Shown in pieces: positions 9,355-17,168 of a stretch of DNA of 64,000 bases. The notes beneath the pieces were generated by a model, which had not been told where the DNA came from, did no database searches, and was given only the letters and a program-made list of their open reading frames with translations. Made by a program: the position numbers and the translations under genes. The stretch spans positions 186,001 through 250,000 of the forward strand of contig NZ_AOMO01000024.1 of the NCBI RefSeq assembly GCF_000338875.1. Direction: 5' to 3'. Source of the DNA: Vibrio mimicus CAIM 602. Its GTDB lineage: Bacteria; Pseudomonadota; Gammaproteobacteria; Enterobacterales; Vibrionaceae. Position 1 is the stretch's first letter; each line of letters begins with the position of its first letter.

Positions 9355-9909
9355 ATGAAAAACGCATTTCTATTAGTCACTTCATGTTTGCTCTACGGTT
9401 GTGGAGGCGGTGGCGATGGTTCAGGAGATACAGCATCGATTAGCGTGACTTCTCCAACGCAACCGACTTCCGAAGAGGCCGCAATCATCGCCAAGGATTT
9501 CACCCCTGTGATGATGAGCTTTATAACGCAGCTCTCCTCAACAACAGCAAACACCAGCAATGATTATTCCCAACAAGATTTTGGTAGTGACAGCAGCGTA
9601 ACGACTTCACAATTGAATGTGCCCGCTGAATTTAGCTTTAACCCGGTCGCGCAAATTGAGGTCAAAGCCGATATTAGCGCCTATCGTACTGACCGAGCCT
9701 TTGTTGCCTTCTATAGTCAATATACGTCCAGTGGCAATGGAACTTACCAAGCGGTTTATGAAAGCCGGATTGCTTCGTCAGCGTTAACTCTTGGTGTCGC
9801 AACCTTTAGCTTCAGTTATCCACTTTCTCAATCCAGCTTGCTGGCCGAGATATGGTTTTATGATGGTTCCGCCCCACTGCAGCAAGTATTTACACCAACA
9901 CAACCGTAA
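9355..9909 (+). CDS. small lipoprotein of the matrix operon
   Basis: 184 residues. The N-terminus MKNAFLLVTSCLLYGC ends in a lipobox (LLYGC), and the mature protein starts CGGGGDGSGD, a flexible glycine linker. The rest is Ser/Thr/Gln-rich with alternating hydrophobic residues (FSFNPVAQIEVKAD, YRTDRAFVAFYSQY), probably a beta-sandwich. Residue 2 of the mature chain is Gly, so it would not be retained by the Asp+2 rule and probably reaches the outer membrane. It starts 9 bases after the previous stop behind an AGGAGGACACC ribosome site. Family not recognised. It may anchor or help secrete the LruC-domain protein encoded just upstream. Confidence 0.75.
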   Translation: MKNAFLLVTSCLLYGCGGGGDGSGDTASISVTSPTQPTSEEAAIIAKDFTPVMMSFITQLSSTTANTSNDYSQQDFGSDSSVTTSQLNVPAEFSFNPVAQIEVKADISAYRTDRAFVAFYSQYTSSGNGTYQAVYESRIASSALTLGVATFSFSYPLSQSSLLAEIWFYDGSAPLQQVFTPTQP

Positions 9910-9926
9910 AAAGGATTCGCGCTCTC

Positions 9927-10904
9927 ATGTTCAACAAAGGGCTTGGTGGTTTACTCATTGGGGTGAACTTACTTTGGTTTACCAGTTTGTATTACCCCAT
10001 GCCCATATGGTGGTTAGATAATCTTTTTAGCTATCCAATTGGGCTAATAGCTTTTAATGCTCTTTTAATATTGATTGCGCTCTTAATGCGCTACCGAGTC
10101 TTACTTGTTGGTAGCACACTGTGTACGCTGGCTTTAATCTGGTTCATACCAAGTAGTAAAAATGAAGTGATGCCGCAAACTCAAAAAAACGGCGAGGTTT
10201 CACAAGATCAGAGTGCAGCGCATTGTTCCTCTTCGCTGAAAATCATCCAGTTCAATGCACTCTACGAAAATACCGACTACAACCGGCTGCTCAACCTTTT
10301 ACTGCAAGAGCAAGCCGATTTAGTGGTACTGCAGGAAGTGGCTCCTGCGCTTGAAGATAAGCTCAGCACTTTGGACGACATCTACCCGTACATTTACGGT
10401 GGTAAAACCCATGCAAAAGTGCCCTCAAGCCAGTTTATTCTCAGCAAAGAAGCCATCCTGCATTTTTTTGTTAAACCTTTTACAGAGAAAAATAAAATCC
10501 TGCAGGGCGATTGGCAAATCACCCCTCAAACCTCCTTGCGTTTGATTGCCACGCACTTACCTTCTCCAAGAAATTCCACGCTTTGGGAAGAGCGTAATGC
10601 CATGCTTGCTCATGTAGAAACACTGGCAAGCGAAAGCGATATGGCAAACACCATAGTGTTAGGGGATTTCAACCTCTCAAGCATGAATGCACGTTTTAGA
10701 AGCCATTTTGAAGGCTTTGAAACTCGGCCTGTGGCTTCATGGCCAGAATGGTTAACCCATTACCCTACCCCCGCTTTTACCATGATCAGCATTGATCATT
10801 TGTGGCTTAAGTCAGCGCAGTTTTCTCTTTGCAGCCGACAAGGGTTTCTTCCCTCTTTAGGTTCAGATCACCGCATGATTATCACGAAAATTGCCCAGCA
10901 ATAA
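9927..10904 (+). CDS. membrane-tethered endonuclease/exonuclease/phosphatase-fold protein
   Basis: 325 residues. Three N-terminal membrane helices (about residues 7-22, 36-54 and 57-73) precede a catalytic domain of about 220 residues. The short MRYR loop between helices 2 and 3 is positively charged, so by the positive-inside rule the domain faces the periplasm. Catalytic motifs of the EEP (DNase I-like) superfamily are present in order: IIQFNA, VVLQEV (metal-binding Glu), ATHLPSP, LGDFN, SIDHLW and the terminal GSDHRM. The family includes nucleases, phosphodiesterases and phosphatases; substrate cannot be told from sequence. It is the last gene of the matrix operon, 17 bases after the lipoprotein. 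A role in extracellular DNA or lipid-linked phosphate turnover in the biofilm is possible but unproven. Confidence 0.8.
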   Translation: MFNKGLGGLLIGVNLLWFTSLYYPMPIWWLDNLFSYPIGLIAFNALLILIALLMRYRVLLVGSTLCTLALIWFIPSSKNEVMPQTQKNGEVSQDQSAAHCSSSLKIIQFNALYENTDYNRLLNLLLQEQADLVVLQEVAPALEDKLSTLDDIYPYIYGGKTHAKVPSSQFILSKEAILHFFVKPFTEKNKILQGDWQITPQTSLRLIATHLPSPRNSTLWEERNAMLAHVETLASESDMANTIVLGDFNLSSMNARFRSHFEGFETRPVASWPEWLTHYPTPAFTMISIDHLWLKSAQFSLCSRQGFLPSLGSDHRMIITKIAQQ

Positions 10905-10907
10905 CCT

Positions 10908-10950
10908 TGTCTCAAAATGATTTTCAAAATGACAATGCTCTCAAAACTGA
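10908..10950 (+). promoter_or_regulatory. cluster of three imperfect SypG-type enhancer sites upstream of sypA
   Basis: Three degenerate copies of the TTCTCA-N3-TGA motif occur in 43 bases: TGTCTCAAAATGATT from 10908, TTTTCAAAATGACAA from 10921 and TCTCAAAACTGAAA from about 10939. They end 55 bases before the sigma54 promoter. Several weak sites in tandem could give cooperative SypG binding. Assignment by similarity only. Confidence 0.5.
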
Positions 10951-11004
10951 AAAACCAGCACATAGAAATAAACGTAATTTATTGATATTTAAAAATAATT
11001 AAAT

Positions 11005-11020
11005 TGGCACACTTACTGCT
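11005..11020 (+). promoter_or_regulatory. sigma54 promoter of sypA
   Basis: TGGCACACTTACTGCT: perfect -24 TGGCAC and -12 CTGCT with the GG and GC 12 bases apart. It lies 80 bases before the sypA ATG, in a non-coding stretch of 195 bases. V. fischeri sypA is also sigma54-dependent. Confidence 0.85.
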
Positions 11021-11099
11021 CTATTACCTACATGCAACCCAAAGATGCTGACAGATTCATGAACGCATCGAAAGATTGGTAAACAGTAAGGAGACACCC

Positions 11100-11420
11100 A
11101 TGGAACTCAGAACCATTGTTGATAGCGATATCCAAGTCACACTTCGTATAGAGGGCAATCTGGATGCGGAAGGTAGCCGTTTTCTTCAGCCTATAATTGA
11201 TGATGTGATCTGGAAAGATGCTCACCAAGAAGTTGAGTTGGATTTTCGCAATGTCACCTTTTTAGATTCGTCAGGTGTTGGTGCTTTGGTCTATCTTTAT
11301 AAGCGACTCGTTGAATCTGAACGAAAAATGCGCATTGAGAATGCCACTGGTCAGCCTCTCGAAATTATTAAACTGCTCCGTATCGGCCAAGCCATTCCAG
11401 TGAATTCTCGCACTTATTAG
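11100..11420 (+). CDS. sypA: SypA, STAS-domain biofilm regulator
   Basis: 106-residue single STAS (anti-sigma factor antagonist-like) domain. It shows LRIEGNLDAEGS in the first half and the phospho-acceptor loop FLDSSGVGALV, with Ser57-Ser58. In V. fischeri, SypA promotes biofilm formation and is turned off when its conserved serine (Ser56) is phosphorylated by SypE. That serine is conserved here, yet no sypE is found in the cluster. The ATG at 11100 was chosen because AAGGAGA lies 7 bases upstream; an earlier in-frame start would have no ribosome site. First gene of the sypABCD-hpt operon, behind the sigma54 promoter. Confidence 0.88.
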   Translation: MELRTIVDSDIQVTLRIEGNLDAEGSRFLQPIIDDVIWKDAHQEVELDFRNVTFLDSSGVGALVYLYKRLVESERKMRIENATGQPLEIIKLLRIGQAIPVNSRTY

Positions 11421-11439
11421 CCCACCTGAGGAGGTGAGC

Positions 11440-12276
11440 ATGAAGTTAGCTATCGTCAGTATTGGTTTGTTCACCTTACTTGGTACCGCTGGGTGCACCT
11501 CGTATCCAGAAGAAGGGCGCGGTGGAATCGCAGAAGCTTACATGAATGGGGAGTTCGCCCCCGTGATGCCGGATGAACCGCTCGGCCCTGAACATGGGCT
11601 ACGTTTTGACTGGCAACTGAGCAAATTACATTTGGAGAGCCTGATCCGCGAAGGCGCTAAATGGTGTTTTCCTGCTGCTGTTGTTCAGGCTTTAGAAAAG
11701 CAAAATCGGATCGCTAGGCAGCTTGATGGCGGCTTGCTGCTGGATGCTGCGAATGATCTGGTCATTCAGCGTAAACGCTTGAATCAGTTAGAACAGCAAC
11801 TTGATTATGTCACTTCACAAACGCGCTGCGTTCCACCTCAAAATGAACAGTCATTTGCGAACTCCCTCTCGCTGATTGAAGAGTTGAATCGGCTGCTCAA
11901 TGTGGATAATCAATTTGCGATTAACTCTACCGAGATCAACCCCAAATACATGGGCAATTTAGCCATCGCAGCCGACAAACTGAAAGCTCGTCAGGACTTA
12001 ACACTTTCGGTAACGGGGCATGCTGATTCATCCGGTAATTCGGAATTCAATGAAAAACTGGCCATGGGACGAGCAGAACAAGTGAAGCGCTACCTGACGA
12101 TTTTCGGCCTTGCGCCAGAGCGAATCACCACCCATTCCCTTGGCGAGTCCCTTCCTTTGTACGTCGGCGAAACACCGGGAGTGAAATTAACCAACCGACG
12201 CGTCAGCATTGAAATTATTACGGCAGATAGTCCAAACCTCTCTAAGCAAGGAGGAGAACTCTATGAGCAAGAATAG
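11440..12276 (+). CDS. sypB: SypB, OmpA-family lipoprotein
   Basis: 278 residues. Signal peptide MKLAIVSIGLFTLLGTAGC ends in a lipobox (TAGC), so it is a lipoprotein. The central region carries heptad-like Leu/Gln runs (about residues 80-130). The C-terminal 110 residues are an OmpA-like peptidoglycan-binding domain, seen as LSVTGHADSSGNSEFN, LAMGRAEQVKRYL and LTNRRVSIEI. It probably ties the export machinery to the cell wall. The ATG at 11440 follows a strong GAGGAGGTG site; a GTG two codons earlier overlaps that site and is rejected. It sits 19 bases after sypA, and its 3' end overlaps sypC by 14 bases. Confidence 0.85.
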   Translation: MKLAIVSIGLFTLLGTAGCTSYPEEGRGGIAEAYMNGEFAPVMPDEPLGPEHGLRFDWQLSKLHLESLIREGAKWCFPAAVVQALEKQNRIARQLDGGLLLDAANDLVIQRKRLNQLEQQLDYVTSQTRCVPPQNEQSFANSLSLIEELNRLLNVDNQFAINSTEINPKYMGNLAIAADKLKARQDLTLSVTGHADSSGNSEFNEKLAMGRAEQVKRYLTIFGLAPERITTHSLGESLPLYVGETPGVKLTNRRVSIEIITADSPNLSKQGGELYEQE

Positions 12277-14359
12277 TTTTAAAGCTCTGCTGCTGTGCTT
12301 CACTCTGCTACTGAGTAGCCTTAGCTTCGCGGAAGAAACCGTAAGAATTGGTGATTTAGTACAAGTTGACCTGCCCGGTGAACCTTCACTCAATAAAGGA
12401 TTTCAGGTTGATAAACGGGGGCGAATTACACTCCCGGAAGTTGGTCCACTTTATGTGGCGGGCTACGATGAAAACCAACTGCAGCAAGCGGTTTCTGATG
12501 CTTTGAGCCGTGTGTTTCGCGACATCAGCACGCTCCAAGTCTTTATTGCCGAGCAGCAACTGCTGATTTCAGTGCAAGGCTATGTCGCCTCTCCCGGTGA
12601 ATATACGTTATCGAGTAACGCGGATATTCAAATGGCGTTGCATGCCGCAGGTGGCGCTCGCCAAGGGGCGCAGCTTGATAAGCTTCAACTCAAACGTAAA
12701 GACGAAAAAATCGTTTTCAACTACAAAGCTTTTCTCGATAGTGGCGATGAAAGCATTCTCCCCCAGCTCGAATCTACCGATGTACTTTTTGTGCCAGCTT
12801 CACCGATCGTCGGCAATATCGAACAGGAGTTTGATGCGGCTAAACTGGCCAATGCGGGGGACAGTGCGGACTCCAAAATGGCCATCAAAGTCTTCGGTGA
12901 AGTGAATGCTCCCGGCTCCTTCACCTATCAAGCTAACACCAACTTGGTGGATATTTTGATGCGTTCAGGCGGCGTAACTCGTTATGCGGCCGTTGAGCAG
13001 ATCCGTGTGATCAGTGATAACAACCCTAAGCTGTTCAACCTTAAGCAATACCTTGATTCGGGTAATGAATCTTTACTCCCGATCCTCTCTCCAGGAACGA
13101 CCGTGTTTGTCCCCAAACAGGAGGAGGAAATTAAAGCGGGAGCCAATATGGTGTATGTGATGGGAGAAGTCGCCAGACCGGGCGCTTTTGAAGGCAAACC
13201 GGGGGCAACCTTTATGGATATTTTAGCCAATGCAGGTGGCCCAACCCGTTTTGCCGAAGCCAGACAAATTCGAGTCATCAAAGCCAATGGTCAAGTAACC
13301 CGCTTCGATTTAACCGCTTTCACCGAAGGGCTCACCAGCACCGCACCGCCTGCCATTCAATCCGGTGACGCGATTTTTGTGCCAGAAAAAACCGATATGA
13401 ATGAAAAATCGTGGCTAAAAGTCGCACCAGATCGAGCAGTTAATGTGATTGGTGAAGTGGTTAGGCCGGGGCGCATTGAGTGGTCAGATGAAATGAATCT
13501 GATGGATCTGCTTGCTCATGTTGGTGGCCCAACTCTGAGAGCGGATACCACTCGTATTGAGATTGCGATGGATGGTCAACAAATGCAGGTGTTTGACTTG
13601 GATGCTTTCATTCAAAGCGGTGCGCCGCGTAGCCAACTGCCTCACATTCAAGCTGGCACCATCATTCGCATACACGATCTTCCTCAAGACCCTTCGGACA
13701 ACAAATCACAATGGGTTCGCCAAGCGTCGGATGCTTCCATCTATGTGTTGGGGCAAGTCAATGCTCCCGGCCGCTATCGTTTCAACAACGATATGCATTT
13801 TCTGGACATTCTTTCAGCCGCAGATGGCCCAACCAAGGATGCGGATCTGCACAACTTGCGTGTGACTCATCGAGACAAGCCTTATGCCAGAGTCAGTAAG
13901 CTCAATCTCGCCTTATATTTTGAAACGGGAGATGAGAACTTGCTGCCCGACATCAAAACCGGAGACACCATTTACATCCCAGAGAAGAACCGGAACTGGC
14001 TCGATAACACCAAAGAATCCACCGTGAGAGTGCTAGGCGCAATCAATAAACCGGGGCGTTACGTGTTCAGTGACACCATGACGATTCTCGATATTTTGGC
14101 CGAAGCGGGTGGCCCGAGCCAATCGGCCTATCTAGAGAAAATCACCATAGTGAATATGTCTTGTTGTCAGGGGCAAGCACGTACCTTCGACCTGATTGAA
14201 TTCAGCAAAACCGCGAACCTTTATGCTCTCCCAGTATTACGCGCGGGAGACACCATTTACATTCCAGATCGCAGTGAAAGCCTATTGGAGAAAACTCGCG
14301 AAAGTATTGATGATGTTTTACGCATCACCACCACTATCCTACTGATAGGAGCGCTGTAG
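12263..14359 (+). CDS. sypC: SypC, Wza-type polysaccharide export protein with six SLBB repeats
   Basis: 698 residues with a Sec signal peptide (MSKNSFKALLLCFTLLLS then SLSFA). A polysaccharide-export (Wza-type) domain comes first: VRIGDLVQVDLPGEP, DKRGRITLPEVGPLYVAG. It is followed by six SLBB repeats of about 100 residues beginning near residues 103, 207, 296, 392, 492 and 587, each with a G-x-V-x-x-PG-x-[FY] core and a following L-x-L-x-x-GG-[PV] turn. It should form or extend the periplasmic/outer-membrane exit channel for the polysaccharide. The ATG at 12263 has GGAGGAG upstream and starts the signal peptide directly; the longer frame would place 18 charged residues before it. Confidence 0.88.
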   Translation: MSKNSFKALLLCFTLLLSSLSFAEETVRIGDLVQVDLPGEPSLNKGFQVDKRGRITLPEVGPLYVAGYDENQLQQAVSDALSRVFRDISTLQVFIAEQQLLISVQGYVASPGEYTLSSNADIQMALHAAGGARQGAQLDKLQLKRKDEKIVFNYKAFLDSGDESILPQLESTDVLFVPASPIVGNIEQEFDAAKLANAGDSADSKMAIKVFGEVNAPGSFTYQANTNLVDILMRSGGVTRYAAVEQIRVISDNNPKLFNLKQYLDSGNESLLPILSPGTTVFVPKQEEEIKAGANMVYVMGEVARPGAFEGKPGATFMDILANAGGPTRFAEARQIRVIKANGQVTRFDLTAFTEGLTSTAPPAIQSGDAIFVPEKTDMNEKSWLKVAPDRAVNVIGEVVRPGRIEWSDEMNLMDLLAHVGGPTLRADTTRIEIAMDGQQMQVFDLDAFIQSGAPRSQLPHIQAGTIIRIHDLPQDPSDNKSQWVRQASDASIYVLGQVNAPGRYRFNNDMHFLDILSAADGPTKDADLHNLRVTHRDKPYARVSKLNLALYFETGDENLLPDIKTGDTIYIPEKNRNWLDNTKESTVRVLGAINKPGRYVFSDTMTILDILAEAGGPSQSAYLEKITIVNMSCCQGQARTFDLIEFSKTANLYALPVLRAGDTIYIPDRSESLLEKTRESIDDVLRITTTILLIGAL

Positions 14360-14360
14360 C

Positions 14361-15047
14361 ATGATTCCCGCCACGCATGCCGAAATTGAGCAAATTTACC
14401 TTGCCGCAGAGTTAGCCAACTGCCGATCACTGTGCATTACTTCATGTCAGTCCGGTGAAGGAGTCACGTCGATCGCCAGTGCGCTGACTGAACGTTACCT
14501 GCTGGCCGGCCACGATGCCTTGTTGGTTGACCTCAACATGTTTAAACCTGCATTTAAAGAGGTAGAAATGCTCAACGCGCCCGATGGGCGGCAATGGGTT
14601 GAAAACCGAGAAACCCACCAGCTTTTTACTGGGTTGAGCGTACCGCGCGAAAGGTCACTGCAGCTCAGTTATAAAGATCCCAATACCCTGTCACGAGCGG
14701 TTCAACAATGGCTGAACCAGTATGAACGGATCATTATTGATACTTCTCCAATCCTCAACTTAAACAAAAACAATATCCCCGCTCAAAGCGTTGCGAGCGC
14801 TTGTGACAAAACCGTTCTGGTGGTGATGAGCGGCACAACCACGACTCAACAAGTGCAAAAAGCGATTGAGTTACTGGGGTCAGATCAGATCTCCCTACTG
14901 GGCACCATTTTAAATGCCCGTGACCAGCCACCTCTGCGTTTAGAGCTGATTCGAGAGATCAATCGACTCTCTTTTATCCCGAAGCGGTGGCGAGAACGTT
15001 GGATTCGCACCGTACTCGGTAGCGATTTGCTCTCAAATTACACCTAA
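14361..15047 (+). CDS. sypD: SypD, CpsD/CapB-like ATPase with a degenerate Walker A
   Basis: 228-residue cytoplasmic protein of the bacterial tyrosine-kinase/MinD-like P-loop family. The Walker A position reads SCQSGEGVTSIASAL, where the usual GEGKS/T lysine is Val. Walker A' (ALLVDLNMFKPAF) and a Walker B-like IIIDTSPIL follow. There is only one Tyr in the C-terminal 20 residues instead of the Tyr cluster typical of BY-kinases. It should partner SypO, the Wzz-like membrane protein lacking its own kinase domain. Loss of the Walker lysine and the poor Tyr tail suggest weak or absent autokinase activity; a structural role in chain-length control is possible. It begins 1 base after sypC. Confidence 0.82.
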   Translation: MIPATHAEIEQIYLAAELANCRSLCITSCQSGEGVTSIASALTERYLLAGHDALLVDLNMFKPAFKEVEMLNAPDGRQWVENRETHQLFTGLSVPRERSLQLSYKDPNTLSRAVQQWLNQYERIIIDTSPILNLNKNNIPAQSVASACDKTVLVVMSGTTTTQQVQKAIELLGSDQISLLGTILNARDQPPLRLELIREINRLSFIPKRWRERWIRTVLGSDLLSNYT

Positions 15048-15078
15048 TTCCCATTAACGGTTTGCTAGAGGACTCCCC

Positions 15079-15462
15079 ATGCACGACCCTATCCATGATC
15101 TCGATGCTGCAGAATGGATTGATGAAACCATCATCCAACAAGTGATCCACGATACCGACATCAGCATCATGCCCATGCTGCTGACTAGCTACATTGAAGA
15201 GAGCCAAATACGCTTGCAGCACATAGAAAAAGCCATACAACTCACCGATCACGCCGCTTTAGAGTTTGAGCTGCATACTCTCGGCAGCGCTTCTCTTGCA
15301 TTAGGCAATCGTCATTTATCGCGCTGTGCTCGTGAAATGGAACGCCATTGCCAAAAGCAACAATGGAATGAGGCAACTGCTCTGTATCCGAAATTGGTTC
15401 GCATCGCGCACTGGTCACTCATTGCCAGCCAAGAACGTTTAGAACTGGGATTTGAGGCTTAA
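15079..15462 (+). CDS. stand-alone Hpt phosphotransfer protein in the sypE-sypF position
   Basis: 127 residues, a helical Hpt domain with phospho-accepting His66 in FELHTLGSASLALGN. The usual Lys after the His-x-Leu is Gly, but the following Gly-x-Ala-x-Leu packing helix is intact. In V. fischeri the genes between sypD and sypG are sypE and sypF, and only the Hpt domain of the hybrid kinase SypF is needed for biofilm signalling. Here that interval contains just this domain, 31 bases after sypD and 185 bases before sypG. It is the obvious relay between the HahK receiver (Asp495) and SypG (Asp53). A LuxU role is less likely, since it does not resemble LuxU beyond the Hpt core and is embedded in syp. 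Confidence 0.85.
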   Translation: MHDPIHDLDAAEWIDETIIQQVIHDTDISIMPMLLTSYIEESQIRLQHIEKAIQLTDHAALEFELHTLGSASLALGNRHLSRCAREMERHCQKQQWNEATALYPKLVRIAHWSLIASQERLELGFEA

Positions 15463-15472
15463 ATAACGCACT

Positions 15473-15487
15473 TTCGCAATTTGAGAA
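15473..15487 (+). promoter_or_regulatory. SypG-type enhancer palindrome upstream of sypG
   Basis: TTCGCA-ATT-TGAGAA, one mismatch from the perfect palindrome TTCTCA-N3-TGAGAA. It lies 11 bases after the hpt stop and 50 bases before a candidate sigma54 promoter, about the same spacing as at sypI, sypM and sypP. Confidence 0.45.
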
Positions 15488-15536
15488 TCTGTACTATACC
15501 AATAGAAACATCTTGCATATCAATACTCAACCGCCA

Positions 15537-15552
15537 TGGCGAGCTGGTAGCG
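15537..15552 (+). promoter_or_regulatory. candidate sigma54 promoter of sypG
   Basis: TGGCGAGCTGGTAGCG has GG and GC 12 bases apart and a TGGC -24 box, but its -12 box TAGCG is poor. It is 95 bases before the sypG start. Kept because of the enhancer-like palindrome upstream at normal distance. Confidence 0.35.
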
Positions 15553-15647
15553 AAAAATAAGCGCCCTATTTTCTGAAACACAGTTGCACTAATGCTGGCC
15601 TGCTATGAACGCCAATGACAAAGGTAAATAAAAACTAAGGATAAGAG

Positions 15648-17168
15648 ATGAAATCTAAAGTGCTGTTAGTGGAAGATTCCACCTCGTTAGCCATTTTGTA
15701 TAAGCAGTATGTTAAAGATGAACCTTTTGATCTCTTTCATGTAGAAACTGGGCGCGATGCCATTCAATTTTTACAAAGAACGCCGCCTGAGTTGATTATT
15801 CTCGATTTGAAACTGCCGGACATGTCTGGAGAGGAGATCCTCGACTGGATTAATCAGCACGAAATCCCCACCACAGTGATCATCGCCACCGCCCATGGCT
15901 CCGTCGATATTGCGGTCAATTTACTCCACAAAGGGGCGGAAGATTTTCTCGAAAAACCAATCAAAGCCGATCGCTTAAAAACCTCGATCAATCTTCATCT
16001 TCAACGCTCAAAACTTGCCTCTCTTGTCGAAGATTTAGAACACCGCTTAGAGCGTGAAAGGTTCCATGGCTTTATTGGTGCTTCCCTGCCCATGCAATCC
16101 GTCTACAACATGATTGAATCCGTTGCCCCCACCAACGCAAGCGTATTTATTATTGGTGAAAGCGGCACGGGTAAAGAGGTGTGCGCGCAAGCCATTCACA
16201 ACCAAAGTCAACGCCGTGAAAAACCCTTTGTTGCCCTGAACTGCGGGGCGATTCCCCGAGATTTGTTAGAAAGTGAGATTTTCGGGCACACCCGTGGCGC
16301 ATTCACAGGCGCAACCACAGATCGCAAAGGTGCTGCCTCGCAAGCCGACGGTGGCACACTGTTTCTGGATGAGCTGTGTGAAATGGAGTTGGAGATGCAA
16401 AAGAAACTGCTGCGTTTCCTGCAAACAGGCACCTTTACTCCACTCGGTTCTGATAAAGAGCAAAAAGTGGATGTGCGCATCATCGCCGCGACCAATCGCC
16501 AGCCATTAGAAGAAGTGCAAGCGGGACGTTTTCGTGAGGATCTTTACTACCGTGTCCATGTCATCCCCATCGAGATGCCGCCATTACGCGAAAGAGGCAC
16601 TGACATTGTGGTTCTCGCCAACCACTTTCTAACCCAGTATGCCAAACAAGATAAAAAACGCTTCACCGAGATTAGCCGTGATGCGCAAAAAATCCTCAAA
16701 AGCTATTCATGGCCGGGTAACGTGCGCCAATTGCAGAACGTGATCCGCAATATTGTCGTACTCAATAACGAAAAAACCATTAAACCTGAGCATCTGCCCA
16801 ACCAAATACTCGCTAAAAATAGTGTTCCTGCGGCCTCTATCACCCCTGCTAATGTAGCGGCTGAATCTATCGTCCATAAAGCCGCCGTATTTCATGAACC
16901 AGAAAGTGAGCTGCCACTTCAAACGGCCACACCCGAGAGATTTGCCTCTTCACCCGCAGAAAGTGTGCCGCGTGAAAGCAGCACACCGACTCATAATAAT
17001 CCTGTGGTCATTCGCCCTATGTGGCAGGTAGAGAGAGAAGCAATTCAGCAAGCCATTGATTTTTGTGATGGAAATGTCATCAATGCTGCCGTGCTGCTCG
17101 AACTGAGTCCCTCCACGGTTTACCGTAAAAAATTGGCGTGGGAACAGGATGAAGCCAGCCACTCTTAA
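15648..17168 (+). CDS. sypG: SypG, sigma54-dependent response regulator
   Basis: 506 residues. Receiver domain (1-120) with acidic pair E9/D10 and phospho-acceptor Asp53 in LIILDLKLPDMSG. Sigma54-interacting AAA+ domain (about 140-370) with Walker A GESGTGKE, the sigma54-contacting GAFTGA loop and Walker B GGTLFLDE. A variable Pro/Ser/Ala-rich linker (about 390-460) leads to a Fis-type helix-turn-helix near the end (AIDFCDGNVINAAVLLELSP). V. fischeri SypG is the direct activator of syp transcription, and Asp53 is its control site. Here it should act at the sigma54 promoters listed in this window. It is preceded by 185 non-coding bases with a possible promoter of its own, and it overlaps sypH by 20 bases. 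Confidence 0.92.
   Translation: MKSKVLLVEDSTSLAILYKQYVKDEPFDLFHVETGRDAIQFLQRTPPELIILDLKLPDMSGEEILDWINQHEIPTTVIIATAHGSVDIAVNLLHKGAEDFLEKPIKADRLKTSINLHLQRSKLASLVEDLEHRLERERFHGFIGASLPMQSVYNMIESVAPTNASVFIIGESGTGKEVCAQAIHNQSQRREKPFVALNCGAIPRDLLESEIFGHTRGAFTGATTDRKGAASQADGGTLFLDELCEMELEMQKKLLRFLQTGTFTPLGSDKEQKVDVRIIAATNRQPLEEVQAGRFREDLYYRVHVIPIEMPPLRERGTDIVVLANHFLTQYAKQDKKRFTEISRDAQKILKSYSWPGNVRQLQNVIRNIVVLNNEKTIKPEHLPNQILAKNSVPAASITPANVAAESIVHKAAVFHEPESELPLQTATPERFASSPAESVPRESSTPTHNNPVVIRPMWQVEREAIQQAIDFCDGNVINAAVLLELSPSTVYRKKLAWEQDEASHS

Noticed and set aside
15079..15462. LuxU homologue
   Set aside because: Only the Hpt core is shared; location inside syp favours a SypF-derived relay.
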